A program made the position numbers and the translations under genes. A stretch of 64,000 nucleotides of DNA from Bacteroidales bacterium (lineage in GTDB: Bacteria; Bacteroidota; Bacteroidia; Bacteroidales; UBA932): NCBI GenBank assembly GCA_017961345.1, contig JAGCXP010000020.1, positions 1 through 64,000 of the forward strand, given 5' to 3'. The notes beneath the pieces are model-generated. The model worked only from the letters and a program-made list of their open reading frames with translations, did no database searches and had not been told where the DNA came from. Shown one piece after another: positions 17,107-25,783 of the stretch (position 1 is its first letter; every line of letters begins with the position of its first letter).

Positions 17107-18429
17107 ATGTTCCAACCCAAAATTACCCTCAAAGCCCTCGCGGCTCTCGCCGCCGGTGTGTTGCTTTTTGCTTGCAACAAAGAGAATGGAAAGAAAGGTG
17201 ACGATCCTACGCCTGCACCTACGCCCGCAGGACCTTCCTTGACTGTCGCTCCCGAAGCGCTCAACTTCGCGTTCAACGCTTCCGATCCCCAGACCCTGAC
17301 CGTTACGGCAAATGTTGCCTGGGAGAGCGACTATGAAGCCGCATGGCTCGCCCCCACCCCTACGGAGGGGTCCGGTAATGCGACCGTTTCCGTTGAAGTC
17401 GCTCCCAACACGACCCTTCAGTCCCGTACCGCCACCATTACCTTTAAGTCCGGCGAACTGACCGCGACCGTTACGGTGACGCAGGCCCCCGACGAAGATG
17501 CCGTTGCCGCGGCAAAACTCCTCCGCCAGAAAGACTCTACGGCCCTGATGGCCATCTACACTGCTTCGAATGGCGCAACGTGGAAGGACGGCCGGGTGTG
17601 GGATCTGACCCAGCCGATGGATAAATGGTATGGTGTCACCGTTGATACGACGGCTACCGACCTGGGCCGTGTGGTCGAATTGAAGCTTTCTGCCAGTACG
17701 GTTCCGACGACCACCGCTGAGTGGACCATCCCTGCTGCCATCGGTGACCTCACCGAATTGACGACGTTCCAGATTGAGAAGAGCCGTGTCACCGGCGCTC
17801 TTCCCGATGAACTCTACACGCTGACCAAACTGAAAAAACTCTATCTGAACAACAACAACATCACCGGCAGCTTCTCGACCGCGCTGGGCGATCTTACGGA
17901 ACTCGAAGAACTTCGCATTCTGGCCAGCGCCAACTTCACTGGCACGATTCCGACGACCATCGGCAATCTGAAAAAGCTCAGATCGATTTCCCTTTCCCAG
18001 ACGAAGATTAAGGGATCCATTCCCACAGAGCTGGCCGGATGTACCTCCCTTCAGCAGTTCATGGCCTTTCAGTGCCAGTTGAGCGGCGAACTTCCGGAGA
18101 TTTGGGATCAGTTCAAGAATAATTTCTCGATCTTGATGCTCTACGGCAACAGCGATCTGTATGGTCCCCTTCCGACTTCGCTCGGCAATATCACAACCGG
18201 CGCCGCCACTCTTTCCATTCAGTTGTACAACTGTAATTTCGAAGGTGGCATCCCTGCCTCTTTTGCCAATCTCCCGGCCGCCTGCAAACAGCTGTTCCTG
18301 GATGGAAACTGTCTGGAGGGTCAGATTCCCGCCGCCGTGGTCGCCCACGCCAACTACAATACCTGGAAGACGGGTAACTCGAGTCACCTGCTCTTCAACC
18401 AGCAGGAAGGTTATGTTCTGTACGAGTAA
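17107..18429 (+). CDS. BACON-domain leucine-rich-repeat lipoprotein
   Basis: 440 residues. It has a lipoprotein signal with lipobox LFAC (Cys23), a Pro/Thr-rich linker, a BACON domain (about 38-125; LTVAPEALNFAFNASDPQTL to ATITFKSGELTATVTVTQ), then a bridging region with the LRR-adjacent WKDGRVWDLTQPMDKWYGVTVD motif (about 150-180) and about eight leucine-rich repeats (about 205-420) of the plant-like/Treponema type (LTELEELRIL, IPTTIGNLKKLRSISLS, SIPTELAGCTSLQQF). Both domains bind proteins or glycans, so a surface adhesion or recognition role is likely. It starts 12 bases after the metalloprotease and ends in a strong terminator, closing the long run that began at 2410. Confidence 0.88.
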   Translation: MFQPKITLKALAALAAGVLLFACNKENGKKGDDPTPAPTPAGPSLTVAPEALNFAFNASDPQTLTVTANVAWESDYEAAWLAPTPTEGSGNATVSVEVAPNTTLQSRTATITFKSGELTATVTVTQAPDEDAVAAAKLLRQKDSTALMAIYTASNGATWKDGRVWDLTQPMDKWYGVTVDTTATDLGRVVELKLSASTVPTTTAEWTIPAAIGDLTELTTFQIEKSRVTGALPDELYTLTKLKKLYLNNNNITGSFSTALGDLTELEELRILASANFTGTIPTTIGNLKKLRSISLSQTKIKGSIPTELAGCTSLQQFMAFQCQLSGELPEIWDQFKNNFSILMLYGNSDLYGPLPTSLGNITTGAATLSIQLYNCNFEGGIPASFANLPAACKQLFLDGNCLEGQIPAAVVAHANYNTWKTGNSSHLLFNQQEGYVLYE

Positions 18430-18452
18430 TCGATTGTCCGAATATCTGTAAT

Positions 18453-18486
18453 AAGGGTTGGTCAAAAAACGGCCAACCCTTTTTTG
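18453..18486 (+). terminator. Rho-independent terminator closing the 2410-18429 run
   Basis: The stem AAGGGTTGG (18453-18461) pairs with CCAACCCTT (18473-18481), extended by a U-G and a C-G pair, with a 7-base A-rich loop and a run of seven T. Confidence 0.9.
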
Positions 18487-18524
18487 TGTCCTGCCCGTCC
18501 GTTTTTTTATCCCGCGATTTTTTC

Positions 18525-18532
18525 TACCTTTG
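18525..18532 (+). promoter_or_regulatory. Promoter of module B (nearly leaderless)
   Basis: Perfect -7 element TACCTTTG ends only four bases before the ATG at 18537. Transcription starting at the usual distance would begin at or within a few bases of the start codon. Confidence 0.8.
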
Positions 18533-18536
18533 CGAA

Positions 18537-19802
18537 ATGAACATCACTAATAACTTTTGCCTGCTGCTGCTATCCATCGGCCTTCTCGCCGCTTGCGGAA
18601 AAAGCGCGCCCGAAACTCCCGTTACCCCTGAACCCTCTCCGTTTCCGCCTACCCCTTCCGGGTCGAAGGACACGACGCGGATTGAAAGCCGGGCGAACTG
18701 TTTTATCGTGAAACCGGGAACCCTTGCTATCTTCGCCCCCTGCAAGGGGAATTCGAAAGAGGATGTGCCAGCTGCAGCGGCGCGACTCCTCTGGCAGGAC
18801 GATCCCGCCCTGGTAAGCAGCGCGGCCCTCAAAGACGGAAAAATCGAAGTGGATATTCTGGAGAACAAAACGGGAAACGCGCTCGTCTGTGCAACGGATG
18901 CGGGTGGAGCCGTTCTCTGGAGCTGGCATCTCTGGGTGGTGCCGAATGCCTTTGTCGGGGATGTCACCGTTTTTACATCTCAGGGAAATTATACTTTCCA
19001 AGATTGCAACCTGGGCGCCCTTTCCGCATTGGCTCGCGATGATTCCTCCACGGGGCTGGTCTATCAGTGGGGGCGCAAGGACCCCTTCCCGGGGCCGGTC
19101 TATACGGATGCAACGGCCGGTCAGCGGAAGATTTATAACAAGGATGGCGCGGAAATCCAGCTCACCTACGAAAGCCTGGCGCCTGGCGTTCTGAACAATC
19201 TGGCTACCGCGATGGCCCATCCTGAGGTGAGTTATTGGTCGACGGCCACCGGCGGCAACGACGGCAACTACAGTTGGCTGACGACAAAATGGGATGACGC
19301 CGAAATGGACGGGGTGGACACACTCTGGAACAACGCCGGGCACAAAACCCTCTACGACCCCTGCCCGGAGGGCTACAAAGTGGCGGATACGACGGCCTGG
19401 TCCGCCGTGTTTGCCCAGCCGGACACCACGACGCTGTTCAACCGGGTCTATGTCGTCAGCCCTGATATTTCATCGGGCTGGGCGCCGAGCCGACGAGCGC
19501 AGTTTGTCTGGCAGTCGCAGTTCAGAGGTGTGCGCTTTGGGGGTATGGATTTCATGGCCGGCGGCTATTTCGACCACCAGGGAAGGGTGAAGAGCATTCC
19601 CACAGACAAGGCCATTCACGCCCGTTCCTGGACTTCGACCACTTATACGCCCCGTACCCTCAATTACCATTTCGGGGCCTATGCCGCTCATGTCGGGCCG
19701 GATTATACCAACCGGCGGGGTGAGTTCAAGTTTTACGACTCATCTCCGGTCGTGCCTCACAAATTCAGCACGCTCAATCCGGTTCGCTGCCGTCGCGAAT
19801 AG
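18537..19802 (+). CDS. Lipoprotein with FISUMP-like C-terminal region (module B leader gene)
   Basis: 421 residues with lipobox LAAC (Cys20). A Pro-rich linker (PVTPEPSPFPPTPSG) follows, then a beta-rich N-terminal domain (about 60-145). The C-terminal two thirds resemble the Fibrobacter succinogenes major paralogous domain by its short signatures: YQWGRKDPFPG (about 180), HPEVSYWSTATGG (about 230), DPCPEGYKV (about 275) and the terminal NPVRCRRE. This domain is common in Bacteroidales surface lipoproteins and has no settled function. The ATG at 18537 is preferred over 18486 because it begins the lipoprotein signal and follows the promoter. It is followed after 11 bases by the second TonB receptor. 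Confidence 0.72.
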   Translation: MNITNNFCLLLLSIGLLAACGKSAPETPVTPEPSPFPPTPSGSKDTTRIESRANCFIVKPGTLAIFAPCKGNSKEDVPAAAARLLWQDDPALVSSAALKDGKIEVDILENKTGNALVCATDAGGAVLWSWHLWVVPNAFVGDVTVFTSQGNYTFQDCNLGALSALARDDSSTGLVYQWGRKDPFPGPVYTDATAGQRKIYNKDGAEIQLTYESLAPGVLNNLATAMAHPEVSYWSTATGGNDGNYSWLTTKWDDAEMDGVDTLWNNAGHKTLYDPCPEGYKVADTTAWSAVFAQPDTTTLFNRVYVVSPDISSGWAPSRRAQFVWQSQFRGVRFGGMDFMAGGYFDHQGRVKSIPTDKAIHARSWTSTTYTPRTLNYHFGAYAAHVGPDYTNRRGEFKFYDSSPVVPHKFSTLNPVRCRRE

Positions 19803-19813
19803 TTTTGTAAGTT

Positions 19814-22714
19814 GTGACTCGTCGGCTGACCCTTCTTTTTCTGGCATTTTTTCTGTCCTGCGGGGTTCTTCGCTCGGCGGAAACGATGCGTTTGTGGGGA
19901 AAGGTGGTCTCGGAGGGCGGGGCAAGCGTTGAGGCGGCCGTCATACAGCTGCCCGTCAGCGGGCAATGGACCGTTACCGACAAAAACGGCGTCTTTTCTT
20001 TTTCCAACGCTCCGGCCGGGGATTTGGAAATCAAGGTCACTTGCCTGGGCTATTTGGAAGGAAGCTTTCGTTCCGGGAAAAAACGGGGCGAACTGACGCT
20101 GGTCCTCAAAGAAGATAATCTCGCCCTTGAGTCGGCCGTCGTGACGGCGGAAGAGAGTTCTTCCAGCGCGGCGACCACGCGGAAAATTGACCGCAAGGCC
20201 CTCGACCACCTGCAGCTGTTGGACGTGGGAGATATCTCCAGCCTGCTTCCCGGTGGGAAAACGGTGTCGCCGGATCTGACCGGCGGGGAGAGTCAGTTCG
20301 CCGTACGTGGTTCCAGTTTCGGAACGGCCCTCGAGGTGGACGGCGTGCGCCTCTCCAACAATGCTTCCGCCACCCAGACCGAAGGGGTGTCCACGCGCAA
20401 CATCGCCACGTCCGATGTGGCATCCGTCGAGGTGATTTCCGGCATTCCTTCCGTTGAATACGGAGATCTGACCGGCGGCGTGGTCCGCATCCGGACGCAG
20501 AACGGAAAGACCCCGTGGAAGGTCAGCGTGACTGCGGGTCCCCGGACCAAACAGATTTCCCTCGCCAAGGGTTTTTCCACCGACAAGGCCGGTGTGTTCA
20601 ACGTCTCCGCCGAGCGGACGCGCTCCGTTCGCAACCTGGCTTCCCCCTATACCGCCTATGTCCGCAACGGGGCCTCCCTCAAATGGTCGCAGACCTTCAA
20701 CAAGGACCGCAGTCCGCTGCGGCTGAGTGCCGTCCTGACGGGAAACATCGGCGGAATGGACAGCCATTCCGACCCGGACGCCAATATCGGCAACTACAGC
20801 AAGGCGCGGGATAACCTCTTCCGCGGGCAGTTGAGTCTGGACTGGATGGCGAACCTGTCCTGGCTCACCAATCTCGAAGTGACGGCCTCCGTTTCCTATG
20901 CCGACAAACTCCAGGAAACCGCAACCCGAAAGAGTTATGCCACCGCTCCCGTGGCGATACACGGGATCCAGGAGGGGTATTTCGTGGCTCAGTCCTATGC
21001 CGAATATCCCGATGCACCGGTCGTCCTGCTCAAAAGCGGAAGCTGGTATGAAAAGTCCTATACCGACAGCCGTCCGCTGGATTACAGCCTCAAAGCGAAG
21101 GCCACGTGGAACAAGGCCTGGGGCGGCATTACCAGTCTGCTGAAACTGGGCCTGCATTTCGACGGCACGCGCAATTTCGGCCGTGGACTGTACTATGAGA
21201 CGCTCGCCGAGGCGCCCGACTGGCGGCCCTGGCCCTACTCCGACCTGCCCGCAATGCACAACCTCGCCCTCTTCGTGGAGGAGAACCTGACCCTTCCGAT
21301 CGGAAGCACGCGACTGCAACTGACCGGCGGTCTTCGCTGGGACAACACCCTGCTCGAGCGAACGCAGTACGGGGCGGTCAGCAGCCTGTCTCCCCGCGGC
21401 AATCTCAAATATACCCTGATCGAAGGCAAGGGCTTTGTCCGTCACCTTTCCCTGCGCGGCGGCTACGGCATCGCCTGCAAACTGCCTTCCTTCCAGATTC
21501 TCTATCCGAGCCCTTCCTATACCGACGTGCTGAGTTTTACGCCCGGCACCCTGCCGGACGGGAGCACCTGGTATGCCTGGTATATCCTGCCCCATACGCT
21601 CGAATACAATCCGTCCCTGCGCTGGCAGAAAGCCCGCCAGAGCGAAGTGGGTCTGGACTTGGAACTGCCGTTTGTCAAATTGTCCCTGTCCGCCTGGTAC
21701 AACCGGCAGGAAGACAGTTATGTCATTCGCAAACGCTACGAGCCCTACCATTTCAAGTTTACCGATCAAAAGTCCCTGGATGCGCTCACCATTCCGGCGG
21801 AAAACCGGATTTATTCCATTGACCGCGAAAGCGGCATCGTGACCGTTTCCGACCGCAGCGGAATCCTCCCTGCCCAACAATTGGTCGCCAAGGACCGCGA
21901 CAGTTTCATTGCTCAATCCTACCCGGACAACAGTTCTCCCACCCATCGCGCCGGTGTGGAGTGGGTGTTGGAATTCAAGCAGATCAAGGCCATCCGCACC
22001 TCTTTCCGCGTGGACGGCAGTTATACCTATTATAAGAGTCTGGATGCGCAGGTGCAGCCCTATTATCCCAGTACCCTGCTCGCAGACGGCAACTACTATC
22101 CGTACGTGGGCTATTATGTGGGCGGCGCGTCGGCCTCCAACGGCACGCGCAGCGAAAGCGTGGACCTGAATCTGACGACCATCACCCACATTCCCAAGGT
22201 CCGCCTGATTTTCACGCTCAAACTGGAAGCCGGACTGATGCGTTACCGCCAGGCCCTTTCCGAAAGCCCGGACGGGGCCCGCAGTTATGCCGTGAACGAC
22301 AAGGGAGCCTTCGAGCCTTCGGATGAGAATATTTACGATTCCAACCGTTACACCATCACCTATCCTAGCTATTATGTGAGCGTGATGAATCCGGGAACGC
22401 CCATTCCGTTCCGGGAGCGTTTCGCCTGGGCGAAGGATAACGACCCGGAGTTGTACCAGACCCTGCAGTGGATGGTCATCCGTTCCAATTACGGCTATAC
22501 GATGAACGCGTCGCGGATTTCCCCCTTCTTCTCCGCCAATTTCAGCGTCACGAAGGAAATCGGAAAGATTGCCTCGCTCTCTTTCTATGCCAACAATTTC
22601 GTGCACAACATGGGGACGGTCACCTCTTCCCAGAACGGGAATGAACTGCCTCTTTTTGGCAGTACTTATATCCCGGAATTCTATTACGGTCTTACGCTGC
22701 GCCTGAAGTTTTAA
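19814..22714 (+). CDS. TonB-dependent outer-membrane receptor (module B)
   Basis: 966 residues from a GTG start 11 bases after the preceding stop codon. It has a signal peptide (MTRRLTLLFLAFFLSCGVLRSAE), a carboxypeptidase-D-like domain (about 25-100), a plug (about 110-225; ESAVVTAEESSSSAATTR, ASVEVISGIPSVEYGDLTGG) and a barrel ending in Phe (LTLRLKF). The plug shares the IPSVE-GDLT motif with the module A receptor at 8045, and the next two genes are again DUF4876 and DUF6850, so the two modules are paralogous. No SusD-like gene is present. The ligand is unknown. The GTG start is supported by the signal peptide directly after it. Confidence 0.92.
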   Translation: MTRRLTLLFLAFFLSCGVLRSAETMRLWGKVVSEGGASVEAAVIQLPVSGQWTVTDKNGVFSFSNAPAGDLEIKVTCLGYLEGSFRSGKKRGELTLVLKEDNLALESAVVTAEESSSSAATTRKIDRKALDHLQLLDVGDISSLLPGGKTVSPDLTGGESQFAVRGSSFGTALEVDGVRLSNNASATQTEGVSTRNIATSDVASVEVISGIPSVEYGDLTGGVVRIRTQNGKTPWKVSVTAGPRTKQISLAKGFSTDKAGVFNVSAERTRSVRNLASPYTAYVRNGASLKWSQTFNKDRSPLRLSAVLTGNIGGMDSHSDPDANIGNYSKARDNLFRGQLSLDWMANLSWLTNLEVTASVSYADKLQETATRKSYATAPVAIHGIQEGYFVAQSYAEYPDAPVVLLKSGSWYEKSYTDSRPLDYSLKAKATWNKAWGGITSLLKLGLHFDGTRNFGRGLYYETLAEAPDWRPWPYSDLPAMHNLALFVEENLTLPIGSTRLQLTGGLRWDNTLLERTQYGAVSSLSPRGNLKYTLIEGKGFVRHLSLRGGYGIACKLPSFQILYPSPSYTDVLSFTPGTLPDGSTWYAWYILPHTLEYNPSLRWQKARQSEVGLDLELPFVKLSLSAWYNRQEDSYVIRKRYEPYHFKFTDQKSLDALTIPAENRIYSIDRESGIVTVSDRSGILPAQQLVAKDRDSFIAQSYPDNSSPTHRAGVEWVLEFKQIKAIRTSFRVDGSYTYYKSLDAQVQPYYPSTLLADGNYYPYVGYYVGGASASNGTRSESVDLNLTTITHIPKVRLIFTLKLEAGLMRYRQALSESPDGARSYAVNDKGAFEPSDENIYDSNRYTITYPSYYVSVMNPGTPIPFRERFAWAKDNDPELYQTLQWMVIRSNYGYTMNASRISPFFSANFSVTKEIGKIASLSFYANNFVHNMGTVTSSQNGNELPLFGSTYIPEFYYGLTLRLKF

Positions 22715-22717
22715 GGA

Positions 22718-24007
22718 ATGAAAAGATATTTTGTGCTCATATGCTTGCTGCTGACGCTCTCCTGCGGGAAGAGTTCGCTGCCAGTTCCCGCGCTCTACGA
22801 AGTGGACGTGGCGCTGAGTTATCCCACCGAAAGCGGTGTGGCGCCCCACGCCGGGGTGACGGTGCGCCTGAGCGGAACGATGCTCTCGCTGGAGGAAAGG
22901 ACGAATACGGGAGGTAGGGCCGTTTTCCGGGTGCCGGCCGGTATCTACAAACTGTTCGTGTCGGAAAAGACTGACGGTCAGTATTTCAACGCCGGCAAAG
23001 AAGTGATTGTCCGGAGCGCGGGAGAGCCCCTTTCCTGCCCGGTCGACCTCTCCGTCTCCCGGACCAGTCCGCTCATTATCAAGGAGTTCTACTGTGGCGG
23101 CTGTCCGAGGGAAGACAGCGGTTTCTATGCCAACGACAAGTACGCCATCCTCTACAACAATTCTTCCACTGTCATCCTGCTCAACAACGTGGGCCTGGCG
23201 ATGACCTATCCTTATCCGGCTACGAATACGACCAATTACGACTACGAAGGCGGCGTGCTGAGTTACGAGGCGGCGGGAACGGCTCCGGCGGGTCTGGCGT
23301 TCTGGACCTTCGCCGCGGACGAGCCCCTCTTGCTGGGCCCCGGGCAGCAGAAACTCGTCGTGCTCGCGTATGCCATCGACCACACGCGCACCTTCCCAAA
23401 ATCCGTGGACCTGAGCCTGCCGGAATACTACGTGGTCTATGATTCCGAAGCCACCAAAAACCATACGGCGCCCTCGGAGCGCATCCCCACCTCGCATTAT
23501 CTCAAGGTCTGGAACTACGGCTTGACCGGCAACTGGGCGATGGACCGGATGTCCCCGGCATTCTTTATTTTCTCGCCCGAGTCGGGAGCCGCGCTCGAAG
23601 CGTTTTTCCGGGACGGGAGCAATGTTTCCCTCTACAACAACAAGATCAATTTCCCGCGCAAGATGATTCCGCGTTCCTGGCTGCTGGATGGCATAGAGGT
23701 GTTTGAAAAAGACAATGTAAAGAACAAGAAACGTTTGCCTTCGCACCTGGACCTGGGGGCCGTCGATATGATCGGCGGGCTGGGCTACACCCTCTATCGC
23801 AACGTGGACAAGGCGGCGACCGAGGCCCTTGCGGAGAATGCGGGGAAACTGGTTTACAATTATGACGGGGGAGCGGAGGGGAGTACCGACCCTTCCGGCA
23901 TCGATGCGGAAGCCTCCCTTGCCGCCGGGGCGCGGATTGTCTATCAGGACACGAACGATTCCTCCCAGGATTTTCACCTTCGTAAAAAATCCTCTTTGAA
24001 GCCATGA
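22718..24007 (+). CDS. DUF4876 surface lipoprotein (module B)
   Basis: 429 residues with lipobox TLSC (Cys16). The N-terminal CNA-B-like sandwich (YPTESGVAPHAGVTVRLSG to VPAGIYKLFVSE, about 25-105) is followed by the DUF4876 core (LIIKEFYCGGCPRED, YAILYNNSSTVILLNNVGLA, GQQKLVVLAYAIDHTRTFP, VDLSLPEYYVVYDSE). It differs from the module A copy in carrying a CxxC pair (CGGC, about residue 125), which could bind metal or form a disulphide. It starts 3 bases after the receptor stop codon and overlaps the next gene by 4 bases. The role is inferred to be a receptor accessory. Confidence 0.85.
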   Translation: MKRYFVLICLLLTLSCGKSSLPVPALYEVDVALSYPTESGVAPHAGVTVRLSGTMLSLEERTNTGGRAVFRVPAGIYKLFVSEKTDGQYFNAGKEVIVRSAGEPLSCPVDLSVSRTSPLIIKEFYCGGCPREDSGFYANDKYAILYNNSSTVILLNNVGLAMTYPYPATNTTNYDYEGGVLSYEAAGTAPAGLAFWTFAADEPLLLGPGQQKLVVLAYAIDHTRTFPKSVDLSLPEYYVVYDSEATKNHTAPSERIPTSHYLKVWNYGLTGNWAMDRMSPAFFIFSPESGAALEAFFRDGSNVSLYNNKINFPRKMIPRSWLLDGIEVFEKDNVKNKKRLPSHLDLGAVDMIGGLGYTLYRNVDKAATEALAENAGKLVYNYDGGAEGSTDPSGIDAEASLAAGARIVYQDTNDSSQDFHLRKKSSLKP

Positions 24008-25677
24008 CGGGGCGCTCTTTCATACCTTCGTTTGTTCGAGAGGCGGACCGCTATTTCAGCGTGGTCGCCCTGGCATTCGCCCTGTTGGCGGCACAGACGG
24101 CGCTGGCTTCTGAGAGAGCGCTTGCTTCGGCGAACGCGGCGGCGGTCTCGGATGCGCCCTCCCGCTATGATTACGACTATGTCAAGGGTTTGCAGCCCTG
24201 GCTCTTTACCCGTAATCCCGCGGGGCTCGGTCGGCTCGGCGGCGGGAGGCTGGTTCGCGTAAGCGGTGTGTTGGGCAAGGAAAACGGGGGCTACCATTCC
24301 TACAACGGCTCTCCCGACAGTTTCTCGGCCGGCCTGGACGCGGAGGCCTATACCCCACTGGGCGAGCGGCTATACCTGTCCGGAGAGGTGGGCTATACCT
24401 ATTTCTACGGAAAGAACATGACCGCTTCCGCCTGGGCCGATCCGTATCTGATGCCCTTCGATCTGGTAGAGGATGCGGCGAACGCGGGCGCGAAACAGCG
24501 GGAACGCTACCATCTGTCCGGGGGCATTGCATTCGAGGCATTCCGCGACTTCTCCCTGGGCGCAAAAGTGGACTATACCTCGGGCAACTATGTCAAAATG
24601 AAAGACCTTCGGCACAGCAACCAGCTTATGGATCTGACGGTTGACGCGGGTATCTGCTGGCATCCCGGCGCGTGGGGCATCGGCCTGAACTACACTTACC
24701 GCCGACGCGTGGAAACCCTTGCCTTCCAGCAAAGCGGGGAGAGCGCACGCTCCTATTCCGAACTCATCAGTTACGGCGCCTTCTACGGCCGCCGCCAGAT
24801 ATTCTCGGCCAACACCTATGTCTCCAGCGAGAGCCAACCGCTTCGGGATGGCTGGCATGGCGGCGCTCTGCAACTGTCCTATACCCTGCCCGGCGGGGGG
24901 AAACTTTTGGGCGAAGTCCTCGCCTCCTTCCGCAGCGGTTCCTACGGTATACCGGGTTCCAAGAACGTGGAATACGCCCGTCATCGCGGCACCGACCTCC
25001 GTGCCCGCGCCTACCTGCTCTTTCCATCCGGTGAAAACGAGCACCGGGTGCATCTGGAGGCGGGTTATTCCGCGCTGTCCGACTTTGAAAACGTCTATCG
25101 CTATCTCAACGATCCGGCCACGGGCAACACCGTGGTGGACTATTTGGGCAGCAACGAGGTCTCCCGCCGCCTGAACCTGGACGCGCTGGCGGATTACAAA
25201 CTGTATTTCGGAACCGGCCAACGCCTTCCGCAGTGGACCGTTTCCGCCACCTTGCGGGGACTCGCGCAGAAGACGGACGTCTCGCTCTATCCCTTCTGGC
25301 GGCAGCAGCGCTGGTTCTCCGTTGGGTTGACGACGGCGGGAGAGCGTGTGTTTTTGTGGGGTCCCCATTTGCTGTCCGCCGGTTTGAACCTCGGCTTTTC
25401 AGCCGGCGGGGGCACGCCGGTACGCGACGGGGCGTATCTCGCCTCGGCCGAAGAGAGTACGCGTCCTGCCGAAGAGCCGCTCTATCTGTGGCAGGAGTAT
25501 GAATTCCGCACCAAGCCCTGTTTGTCAATCGGCCTGCCCCTTCGTTATGGCTATCTCTTCGCCCGTCGCTACGACGCTTCCGTCGGCCTCAACCTCGGTT
25601 GGCAGCACGCCTTCGGTGCGACCTGCGTCGGCCCCAACCGTTTTGTCGCACAATTGATGCTCCAGCTGATTTTTTAA
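24004..25677 (+). CDS. DUF6850-type outer-membrane beta-barrel protein (module B)
   Basis: 557 residues, beginning with a long signal region (hydrophobic stretch about 19-36, then ALASANAAAVSDAP). It has repeated amphipathic strands (RLYLSGEVGYTYFYGKNMTA, LGAKVDYTSGNYVKMKDLRH) and a terminal Phe (QLMLQLIF). It corresponds to the module A barrel at 12055 in position and pattern, including the GDYHRA/GGYHSYNGSPDSFS segment and the WADPYLMPFDL segment. It overlaps the DUF4876 gene by 4 bases. It ends module B; the next gene has its own promoter about 75 bases downstream. The function is not established. Confidence 0.82.
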   Translation: MTGRSFIPSFVREADRYFSVVALAFALLAAQTALASERALASANAAAVSDAPSRYDYDYVKGLQPWLFTRNPAGLGRLGGGRLVRVSGVLGKENGGYHSYNGSPDSFSAGLDAEAYTPLGERLYLSGEVGYTYFYGKNMTASAWADPYLMPFDLVEDAANAGAKQRERYHLSGGIAFEAFRDFSLGAKVDYTSGNYVKMKDLRHSNQLMDLTVDAGICWHPGAWGIGLNYTYRRRVETLAFQQSGESARSYSELISYGAFYGRRQIFSANTYVSSESQPLRDGWHGGALQLSYTLPGGGKLLGEVLASFRSGSYGIPGSKNVEYARHRGTDLRARAYLLFPSGENEHRVHLEAGYSALSDFENVYRYLNDPATGNTVVDYLGSNEVSRRLNLDALADYKLYFGTGQRLPQWTVSATLRGLAQKTDVSLYPFWRQQRWFSVGLTTAGERVFLWGPHLLSAGLNLGFSAGGGTPVRDGAYLASAEESTRPAEEPLYLWQEYEFRTKPCLSIGLPLRYGYLFARRYDASVGLNLGWQHAFGATCVGPNRFVAQLMLQLIF

Positions 25678-25751
25678 TTAAGTGCCGGAGCACCTCTCCG
25701 TCTGTTGAAAACTTTTTGATAACTGGCTGCTGCGCGCGGCAAAAAATTTTG

Positions 25752-25759
25752 TAAATTCG
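25752..25759 (+). promoter_or_regulatory. Promoter of the transketolase genes
   Basis: TAAATTCG, one mismatch to TAnnTTTG, preceded by AT-rich sequence; 24 bases separate it from the ATG at 25784. Confidence 0.5.
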
Positions 25760-25783
25760 CCCTATCGAAAAAACCAAGCCAAA

